Origin: a virus
Reading direction: 5' to 3' (one strand)
IMG/VR virus record: IMGVR_UViG_3300031884_000002
Span: 186,001-250,000 of that record
Length of the DNA stretch: 64,000 nt
The notes under the pieces were generated by a model. It was given only the letters and a program-made list of their open reading frames with translations, was not told the DNA's origin and ran no database searches. Both the position numbers and the translations under genes were made by a program. Positions within the stretch are counted from its first letter, which is position 1. Each line of letters opens with the position of its first letter. Shown piece by piece: positions 57,329 through 64,000 of the stretch.

Positions 57329-60300
57329 ATGATATCGATAATAGATGGATTTAGTGTGACATCTGCTCTTCCAGCGGATTTGAAGACTATTATATCAACC
57401 TCCTCAAGTTTAACCTCTATAAGTTCTTCTTGGAGATATAATGGAATGTTGGTTTATACTCAAGCAGAAGGTCAAGAATGGAGATTAGTCGGAGGAGTGT
57501 CCGATTCAAATTGGAAATTAATATCAACGAGTGGAAGTTCGGCATCGTCATCATACAGTAACACTTCATCGGTAAGTTTTAACTCAACTACATCAAGTTA
57601 TTCGTATTCATCATCATATTTGATTGGATATTCTAATATTACAATAAGTCAATCTATAAGTTCAAGTTTTGCATCCCAATCGTTGAGTTCTAGTTATGCT
57701 AATACCGCATCGTATCTAATAGGATACACCACTCCATTTCTTGTCAGTAGTTCGATTTCATCATCATTTGCATCACAATCGTTGAGTTCATCGTATCTAA
57801 TAGGATATGTTACTCCTACATTTGTATCATCGTCCATATCAAGTTCATTTGCGTCTAGTTCTATTACTGCATCATATTTAATAGGATACGTTCCTCCGTT
57901 TTTAGTAAGCAGTTCCATTTCTGCATCATTTGCATCAGGTTCGATTACCAGTTCATATTCTTTAACTGCATCATACGCTTTAAATGCAGGTTCCGGTACA
58001 ACTTTAATTACTGGTTCAACATACCCAATCACATCGAGTTGGGCTAATAATGCTGGAACAGCATCTATATTACTTGGTAGTATAATTTCAAGTTCATATT
58101 CTTTAACTTCATCATATGCATTGAATGCGGGAGGTGGAGGGACCATTTTAATTACTGGATCGACATATCCAATCACGTCAAGTTGGGCATTAACTTCTTC
58201 TATTACCACCAATGCAATTACGTCTAGTTATTCATTAACAAGTAATTCTTCATCATATTCTTCCCATGCTCTATCATCCAGTTATGCGGGAACCGCTGTA
58301 TTCGGAGATGAAGTTTTGTATATAACATTACCGGGGTCTGGGTCGTCTGTTGATATCGGAAATTTCGTATCTAATAGTAAAGGACATAATTTAATTATAA
58401 CTATAAATCCTATCGATAATCTTTGGTGGGTTGGGGCTAAAACATATATTTTAACCGGTGTTTATAACAATGGATGGGCGGGTTCTGATTTCCAACTTGT
58501 TGCACCTATTTCCGCAACCGGACCATATGAGATAACGTATAATTCAGGATTGAGTTATGCATTTAGTGATTTTGAATTAGAAGCATATATGGATATTTAT
58601 TCTAAATTGTTTATTAGAATACGTGTAACCGAAGCATATGTTCCAAACCGAACTGTAGCTGTTAGGATAACAAATATTGGAGATCCAACCGATGCATTTA
58701 CACAAACAACCGGTTCAGCAACCGGTTCAACTGACACCACATATTGGCCAACTGCAACCATCGAACAGAATGCTAATAATGGAACTATAGTACATAGTAA
58801 TTTAAATGTAACTGGAAATGTAACTTCCAATTTTACCGGAAGTTTATTTGGAACTTCTTCTTATTCATTGTATAGTAATAATGTTTCGGCATCCTATCTA
58901 TCTGGTTCAAATGCAATTGTAACAACTGCTAACATTTCTCAGTTATCTGCATCCGTTGGTTATTTTGCAGGAGGACAGGCAACCATTGATTCTACGGGTT
59001 CATTGAATTTATTTAATGGTGCAATAACAATGAATCATTTTTTTAACAATACCGCTTTTAATTTATATGGTATTCCGGCTACAGATCAAGGATCACAGAT
59101 TAATTTGTACGGAAATAATGCAAATAATCAATGGCAATTACAAGGTGGAGGTGCTGGATCTGGAGCAACTGGATTTACCATATATAAATGGATTGGTGGT
59201 AATATTTTAACTGGAAGTATTCCATTTAGAATATTTGACAATGGAAATGTTAGAATTGGGGCAATGTCACAATCCGCTGGTTTTCCGGGACCAAATGCGA
59301 TGGATGATGGAAATTCTGTTCAAATTGTAGGAAGTTTATCTATTTTATCAGGAAGTATAACATCATCTATAATTTCAGCCAGTTCTATTATTTCACATTT
59401 CACTGGAAGTTTATCTGGAACTTCAAGTTACGCAGTGACATCATCATATTTTAGCGGCTCAATTTCCAATTCAAACACATCCATAACTTCAAGTTATTCA
59501 ACCACTGCTTCGTATGCGTTAAACGGAGGAACTGGTGGTATATTAACAACTGGTAGCACATATCCAATTACCAGTAGTTGGTCTACCAACTCCATAACTG
59601 CATCTTATTTTAGTGGATCGATTTCTAATGCTACAACCGCAAATACTGCTAGTTATGTTTCTTCCAGTAATGTAATAGGAACTGTTTTAAGTTCAAGTTA
59701 TGCTGTTACTGCATCATATGCATTAACTTCTAGTTTATTGACCGGAAATATATTAAACTCTCAATTACCATCCCAAATAAATGTGTATGGAATAACTGCA
59801 AGTTACATTGATATAATAAATAATATTTTACTCGGTGGCACAATTGCAAATGCAACTAATTTACCAAATACTTCTATTGTTATAGGTGCCGGAACTGGTA
59901 ATAATGCTACTAATGCAAATCAAAGTAACTTTTTAGGAACTAATGCAGCATATAATGCAACTAATGCAAATAATAGTAATTTCTTCGGACAATCTGCCGG
60001 TCAAAGTGCGGTCAATGCAAATAACAGTACTTTCATAGGAGGATTTGCTGGATCGGGAGCAACCAATTCAAGTCAGAGTGTATTTATTGGTCCAATTGCT
60101 GGTGCAAACGCAAACAACGCAGGACTTAGTACGTTCATAGGTCAATCTGCTGGATATTATTCGACCAATGCAAATAACTCTATATTCATAGGTTTTAATG
60201 CTGGTTCTAGTATAGGGACAAGTACAAGTAATGCGAATAACGCTATATTCATTGGTAATTATGCAGGATTAAATGATACTGTAAATAATAGTGCCGGTCA

Positions 60301-60922
60301 TTCATCTATTTTAATTGGTGATTATACATCGACAGGTGGTAATCAGGATAGCATAGCAATTGGAAAAGGAACAAAAAATAGTATAAATAACCAAGTAAAC
60401 ATTGGAAATAGTTTATTTATCAATGGAATATATTCCGGTTCCAGTTCAGTTTCAACTCCTCAGTTAAATGTTAAGATGGGAATTGGATTAAATAATCCAG
60501 TAAACACGTTGGATGTTATTGGAAATATTAGTGCATCAGTAATCACGGCATCATTATTTTTAGGTACTGCATCCTATGCTGGAACTGCTTCTATATTACT
60601 CGGAAGCGTAGTTTCAAGTTCTTATTCTTCGTTTGCATTAACCGCATCTTATGCATTGAACGGTGGGTCAGGAAGTTCGGGAACATCATTAGTTACCGGT
60701 TCAACTTATCCAATTACGTCAAGCTGGGCTATATCAGCATCTTGGGCACCAATAAATGGAAGCTCTAGTTATTCACAAACTAGTGATTTTGCAGTTATTG
60801 CTGGAAATTGTTTATATACATCTAGTTATGCATTAACCGCATCTTATGCATTGAACGGTGGAGGAAGTGGATCTGTTGGTCCTTCGACTCCTGATATTAT
60901 ACAAATCCAAGTATTTATGTAA
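57329..60922 (+). CDS. Long tail fibre with SSYALTASYALN and YadA-like repeats
   Basis: 1197 residues. Residues ~70-325 and scattered later blocks are repeats of the type SSYSLTASYALNAG and SSYLIGYVTPxFVSSSISSSFAS, low-complexity and Ser/Ala/Tyr-rich. A beta domain (FGDEVLYITLPGSGS...) follows. Residues ~857-1000 are about seven 17-19-residue repeats NNSxFIGxxAGxxAxNA, similar to the left-handed beta-roll head repeats of trimeric adhesins such as YadA. Then comes a fibre motif, GIGLNNPVNTLDVIGN. Likely a trimeric receptor-binding or shaft fibre. Coupled to its neighbours by TAA-TTT-ATG. Confidence 0.8.
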   Translation: MISIIDGFSVTSALPADLKTIISTSSSLTSISSSWRYNGMLVYTQAEGQEWRLVGGVSDSNWKLISTSGSSASSSYSNTSSVSFNSTTSSYSYSSSYLIGYSNITISQSISSSFASQSLSSSYANTASYLIGYTTPFLVSSSISSSFASQSLSSSYLIGYVTPTFVSSSISSSFASSSITASYLIGYVPPFLVSSSISASFASGSITSSYSLTASYALNAGSGTTLITGSTYPITSSWANNAGTASILLGSIISSSYSLTSSYALNAGGGGTILITGSTYPITSSWALTSSITTNAITSSYSLTSNSSSYSSHALSSSYAGTAVFGDEVLYITLPGSGSSVDIGNFVSNSKGHNLIITINPIDNLWWVGAKTYILTGVYNNGWAGSDFQLVAPISATGPYEITYNSGLSYAFSDFELEAYMDIYSKLFIRIRVTEAYVPNRTVAVRITNIGDPTDAFTQTTGSATGSTDTTYWPTATIEQNANNGTIVHSNLNVTGNVTSNFTGSLFGTSSYSLYSNNVSASYLSGSNAIVTTANISQLSASVGYFAGGQATIDSTGSLNLFNGAITMNHFFNNTAFNLYGIPATDQGSQINLYGNNANNQWQLQGGGAGSGATGFTIYKWIGGNILTGSIPFRIFDNGNVRIGAMSQSAGFPGPNAMDDGNSVQIVGSLSILSGSITSSIISASSIISHFTGSLSGTSSYAVTSSYFSGSISNSNTSITSSYSTTASYALNGGTGGILTTGSTYPITSSWSTNSITASYFSGSISNATTANTASYVSSSNVIGTVLSSSYAVTASYALTSSLLTGNILNSQLPSQINVYGITASYIDIINNILLGGTIANATNLPNTSIVIGAGTGNNATNANQSNFLGTNAAYNATNANNSNFFGQSAGQSAVNANNSTFIGGFAGSGATNSSQSVFIGPIAGANANNAGLSTFIGQSAGYYSTNANNSIFIGFNAGSSIGTSTSNANNAIFIGNYAGLNDTVNNSAGHSSILIGDYTSTGGNQDSIAIGKGTKNSINNQVNIGNSLFINGIYSGSSSVSTPQLNVKMGIGLNNPVNTLDVIGNISASVITASLFLGTASYAGTASILLGSVVSSSYSSFALTASYALNGGSGSSGTSLVTGSTYPITSSWAISASWAPINGSSSYSQTSDFAVIAGNCLYTSSYALTASYALNGGGSGSVGPSTPDIIQIQVFM
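57540..58290 (+). repeat. Ser/Ala/Tyr coding repeats in the tail fibre
   Basis: Degenerate tandem units coding SSYLIGY.TP and SSYSLTASYALNAG. Related units recur at about 59395-59760 and 60580-60870. They offer sites for recombination and length change. Confidence 0.7.
59880..60330 (+). repeat. YadA-like NNSxFIGxxAG coding repeats
   Basis: About seven units of 51-57 nt, each coding N(A/S)N(N/Q)S.F(I/L)G..AG. Variable positions are mostly loop residues. Suggests a beta-roll section in the fibre. Confidence 0.7.
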
Positions 60923-60943
60923 AAATAAACGATATATAACATT

Positions 60944-61291
60944 ATGACATATTCTAAATTATTATTAAGCGGATCGATTTCGGGACAACCTATTCTTATA
61001 AACTCGGTAACAAGTGGTTCATCAACTCCTATTCATACTGCGGTGGCTGGGTCGGCGGCATTTGATGAAATATATATTTACGCCACCAACAATTCTTTAT
61101 ATACCGTTATGTTAACAATGTGTTGGGGAAGTATAAGTTCATCAAATCAATTACCGATTGGTATTTCATCAGGAGTTGGACGAGTTTGCGTATGCGATGG
61201 AGTTTTATTAAATAATAGTTTAACCGCATACGGTTATGCATCTGTATCTGGTTCAATTTTAATTGATGGATTTGTAAATAGAATACAATAA
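60944..61291 (+). CDS. Small beta-rich tail-fibre-associated protein
   Basis: 115 residues, almost all beta strands (PILINSVTSGSSTPIHTAVAG, DEIYIYATNNSLYTVMLTMCWG, RVCVCDGVLLNNSLTAYGYAS). Resembles small jelly-roll-like virion decoration proteins found beside fibres. No motif allows a firmer assignment. It follows the long fibre by 21 nt. Confidence 0.55.
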   Translation: MTYSKLLLSGSISGQPILINSVTSGSSTPIHTAVAGSAAFDEIYIYATNNSLYTVMLTMCWGSISSSNQLPIGISSGVGRVCVCDGVLLNNSLTAYGYASVSGSILIDGFVNRIQ

Positions 61292-61294
61292 ATT

Positions 61295-62029
61295 ATGTCA
61301 TTACATACATTGAGAAGAAACAATAGAAGATTCTCGGCTGGAGAATATATGGGAGTTCCTACCGTACCTGATTTTTTAACAAATCTTATAAGTGCATGGC
61401 CGGGTAATGGAAATACTAACGATGTCTATGGAACAAACAATGGGACAGGAGAAGGAAGCCTTAGTTATGGCAGCGGATTGAATGGTTATCAAGCATTTAG
61501 TGGAAATGGGTCAAGCTGTTATGTTGTTTCGGCAAATACTGTAAATCCAGTTCTGTTTGCTGGTTATTCATTCTCTGCTTGGTTCAATACTACTACGAGT
61601 GGATTTCCTATTGTATATATGGACCAAAACCCATTAGCAGCAGGAACTATATATGATAAAGTATTCGGTATAAATACATCTGGTAATATTTATTTTGCTA
61701 TATTTAATGGGTCTGCATATGCTATACTTTCAACTGGAAAAAATTATTTGGATGGAGTTTGGCATCACGCAGTAGTAACCAGCAATAATACAAATGTATC
61801 ACAAATTTATGTTGATGGAACGATAGTAGCGTCGGGTCTTGGTAATGGTTCTAATTATGCAGGTTATTGGAAACTTGGTATGAATCATTATACCAGTTAT
61901 CCAATTGGCACTGCTCCAGCATCTCCTTTTTATTTTTCCGGATTATTACAAGATTTGAGATATTATGGAGCAGTTTTAACGGGACCACAAGTTACAACAT
62001 TATATCAAAACGGACCTAGAATAGCATAA
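61295..62029 (+). CDS. LamG/concanavalin-like lectin domain protein
   Basis: 244 residues. ISAWPGNGNTNDVYGTNNGT, FSAWFNTTTSGFPIVYM, YLDGVWHHAVVTSNNT, VSQIYVDGTIVASG and FSGLLQDLRYYGAVLTGPQV form a LamG-type jelly roll (LamG3-like) that commonly binds sugars. In this position it is probably a virion lectin for host-surface glycans. The start is coupled to the upstream stop (TAA-ATT-ATG). Confidence 0.85.
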   Translation: MSLHTLRRNNRRFSAGEYMGVPTVPDFLTNLISAWPGNGNTNDVYGTNNGTGEGSLSYGSGLNGYQAFSGNGSSCYVVSANTVNPVLFAGYSFSAWFNTTTSGFPIVYMDQNPLAAGTIYDKVFGINTSGNIYFAIFNGSAYAILSTGKNYLDGVWHHAVVTSNNTNVSQIYVDGTIVASGLGNGSNYAGYWKLGMNHYTSYPIGTAPASPFYFSGLLQDLRYYGAVLTGPQVTTLYQNGPRIA

Positions 62030-62032
62030 TTT

Positions 62033-63334
62033 ATGACAATATTTTATCCAGTTGGTTCATTCATATATAGTAGAAATACTGCTAGTTCAAGTTATGTCGA
62101 ACTAGCACTATCTACAAATCCAAATACAATTTTGTATATGGATACATCATCAAACATGAGTTTGATATCGTCGTCTGTGTTAGATTTAACATCGTCGGCA
62201 GCAGTAAGTTCAAGTTGGGCTTTATCAGCATCATATGCGCCCGGAAGTCCATCGGTATCTGCTTCTTATTCCAACACTGCATCATATGCTAATCAAGCAT
62301 CTAGTATGTCAATTAGTTCAAATGACGCATTAGGAACTTTATATTATGTGATGATGGCAACTGGATCATCAGGACAATCTCCTGTATATATAGATACAAT
62401 TGATTTAGTATATAATCAAGCTACTTCTGTATTGACTACTACAAATCTATCGTCGTCGGCAACAGTTATTAGTGGAAGTGCAACTCAAAATCCATTATCT
62501 GTAATTGGAAATAATAATTCATTTTGTGAAATTACTAATCAAAATTATTCTAGTGGAAATATAGCGTCATCAGATATTGTTGCTACGGCTGATATTGGAA
62601 ATGATAATATTTATTATATTGATTTAGGAATCAATTCATCTGGATATAATGCATCTCAAATTGGAAATGCACTGGATTCATATATTTATGCAACCGGAAG
62701 TAATAGTAGTAGTTTATATATAGGACACACTGATATTAGTGGTTCTGTTCATATTTTTGCCGGTAGCATTATAAACACTGGCTCTGGAATAGTTGTAACT
62801 GGACAATCAATTACAACTACTCTTCCATTAATTGCATCTGTTTTTATAGTATCCTCCAGTAATACTTTACAGCCTATCTTTGTAAGTTCCAATTTAAATA
62901 ACGAACTTGAAGCAATAGTTCAGAATCTAAATACAGGTGCTACTGCATCGGCAGATTTTGTATGTGTTAATGCATCGGGAAGTTATTTGACAAATAATTA
63001 CGTTGATTTAGGTATAAATGGACCGGGTTATGCAATTTCTCAATTTATTGGAGGACCAAACGATGCTTATTTATTTTCAACGGCAAGTAATTTTTATATA
63101 GGAAACATAACTCCAAATTATAATTTGTCATTATTTGCTGGAGGAACTATGTCAACTGCATCTATTACGGTAAACGGAACTACAAATAATATAGGAATTG
63201 GAATTGTCAATCCAGTTAATAAATTAGATGTGACTGGTAATATTTCATGTTCGGTAATAACTGCATCTATGGTATACGGCTCAAATCTAATTACTCCCGC
63301 ATTATCCATTGCATATGCAGTCGCATTGGGATAA
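62033..63334 (+). CDS. Tail-fibre protein
   Basis: 433 residues. SSSWALSASYAPGSPSVSAS and NTASYANQASSMSIS repeats near the N-terminus, a long beta-rich middle with repeated SGNIASSDIVATADIGND and VDLGINGPGYAISQF pseudo-repeats, and a C-terminal GIGIVNPVNKLDVTGNISCS motif shared with the 1197-residue fibre, where it often precedes a chaperone or tip domain. Here the tip is very short. Coupled by TAA-TTT-ATG. Confidence 0.7.
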   Translation: MTIFYPVGSFIYSRNTASSSYVELALSTNPNTILYMDTSSNMSLISSSVLDLTSSAAVSSSWALSASYAPGSPSVSASYSNTASYANQASSMSISSNDALGTLYYVMMATGSSGQSPVYIDTIDLVYNQATSVLTTTNLSSSATVISGSATQNPLSVIGNNNSFCEITNQNYSSGNIASSDIVATADIGNDNIYYIDLGINSSGYNASQIGNALDSYIYATGSNSSSLYIGHTDISGSVHIFAGSIINTGSGIVVTGQSITTTLPLIASVFIVSSSNTLQPIFVSSNLNNELEAIVQNLNTGATASADFVCVNASGSYLTNNYVDLGINGPGYAISQFIGGPNDAYLFSTASNFYIGNITPNYNLSLFAGGTMSTASITVNGTTNNIGIGIVNPVNKLDVTGNISCSVITASMVYGSNLITPALSIAYAVALG

Positions 63335-63379
63335 AATAACGAAAATTACAAAATAGATTACTATTTATATGGAGAAACA

Positions 63380-63997
63380 ATGAAGATTCTAATACCAAAT
63401 TATATATTTAATGCATCGGCAAAACAAATCACTTTTCCGACATACACTGCTTTATCATTATCTTCATTTTTAATTATTACAGATACTACAGTAAACAAAA
63501 TAATTTATAATTTTGCTGACCCAACTGCGGGCGGAACTGTATCGGGAAATATATTAACATTAACCTATAATACGGTTGGACTGAGTAATTCTGACCAATT
63601 ATTGATATATTATGATGATGGAACGGTTCAAGCGAGAGACACTACACTTCAGTTAATGGAAAATCAAAATGATTTATTAAGAAGAATGGTGAAATTGTTA
63701 GAATCGCAAGGAACCGTGGATTTAAGTAATAGACAACGAGTTTCTTTGGATGCGGCCCCCGCAGCATTAACTATAGGTGTTATTAATACAGGTATAGGAA
63801 CTTTTAATTCGACTCTTTCAACTGCCACTACATCTAATGGGTGGCAAGTAGCAAACGGCGGTGCTGGATTCACTCCATACGCATTGACTAATTTATTTCC
63901 AATGCCTGTTGCGGAAGGACCTGTTGGGCAAGAGTGGAGAATCGCCGATAACGCTAGGAACACTTTCGCAAATGCAATTAGACCAAATATAAAATAA
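63380..63997 (+). CDS. Probable virion protein, fibre region
   Basis: 205 residues, complete within the window. A beta N-terminal half, then a helical ARDTTLQLMENQNDLLRRMVKLLES segment typical of trimerisation, and a C-terminal DNARNTFANAIRPNI tail. It resembles small proteins at the end of fibre clusters in environmental phages. One of the few genes with a clear Shine-Dalgarno sequence (GGAGAAACA before the ATG). Confidence 0.6.
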   Translation: MKILIPNYIFNASAKQITFPTYTALSLSSFLIITDTTVNKIIYNFADPTAGGTVSGNILTLTYNTVGLSNSDQLLIYYDDGTVQARDTTLQLMENQNDLLRRMVKLLESQGTVDLSNRQRVSLDAAPAALTIGVINTGIGTFNSTLSTATTSNGWQVANGGAGFTPYALTNLFPMPVAEGPVGQEWRIADNARNTFANAIRPNIK

Positions 63998-64000
63998 TAA

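Noticed and set aside
57694-58212. Minus-strand frame of 172 codons in the fibre
   Set aside because: Repetitive shadow of the SSYALTASYALN repeats on the other strand.
1-64000. tRNA genes, CRISPR arrays, insertion sequences, integrase or attachment sites
   Set aside because: No cloverleaf-like segment, regular spaced repeats, transposase or integrase gene was recognised by reading; a tRNA scan would be needed to exclude divergent tRNAs.

Overview
The window is a 64 kb piece of an AT-rich genome of a lytic, contractile-tailed phage (myovirus). It carries a contractile tail sheath, tail tube, tape measure, baseplate, neck and tail-fibre genes. It also carries a replication set that mixes T4-type parts (gp41-like helicase, RecA/UvsX-like recombinase, gp32-like single-strand binding protein, a probable gp62-like clamp-loader subunit, FEN-type exonuclease) with a family A DNA polymerase and a B12-dependent (class II) ribonucleotide reductase. 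No tRNA, rRNA, CRISPR, integrase or lysogeny gene was seen. Capsid, portal and terminase genes are not in this window. The host cannot be named. Early promoters look like ordinary sigma-70 (TTGACA/TATAAT), Shine-Dalgarno sequences are rare, and the gene mix resembles aquatic metagenomic phages.

Layout. 1-3.0 kb: a homing endonuclease and small early genes. 3.0-19 kb (mostly minus strand): nucleotide metabolism and replication. Here three essential genes are fractured by split inteins: the reductase in three pieces with two split inteins, the helicase in two pieces, and recA in two pieces. Free-standing endonuclease genes sit in three of the four gaps. 19-31 kb: polymerase, baseplate and tape measure, followed on the plus strand by a tail-chaperone-like pair that may use a +1 frameshift. 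31-45 kb (minus): virion-associated proteins, Hsp20, ClpP-like protease, tail tube flanked by two endonucleases, nucleotidyltransferase, HAD phosphatase and a very large sheath. 45-53 kb (minus): one tightly overlapping operon with lysozyme, zinc peptidase, isochorismatase-like hydrolase, CCA-adding-type nucleotidyltransferase, two ADP-ribosyltransferase-like proteins, a 2H phosphoesterase and an acetyltransferase. 53-64 kb (plus): neck/tail-completion proteins and Ser/Gly/Asn-rich tail fibres with a LamG domain.

Three system-level observations stand out. (1) Seven consecutive enzymes of the 45-53 kb operon begin with a near-identical peptide, MIKLKxLLxE. This resembles the T4 capsid-targeting propeptide with its L-x-E processing site. 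I infer that they are packaged in the head and injected with the DNA, as T4 Alt is. (2) At least nine genes have a -10 hexamer ending 6-9 nt before the start codon. Eleven others have the box ATATTTATA 3-6 nt before it. Transcription would then begin at or next to the start codon, so much of the phage mRNA may be leaderless. (3) The recA split intein has an N-fragment of only 13 residues and interrupts the P-loop, and one reductase split intein uses the catalytic thiyl-radical cysteine as its splicing nucleophile.
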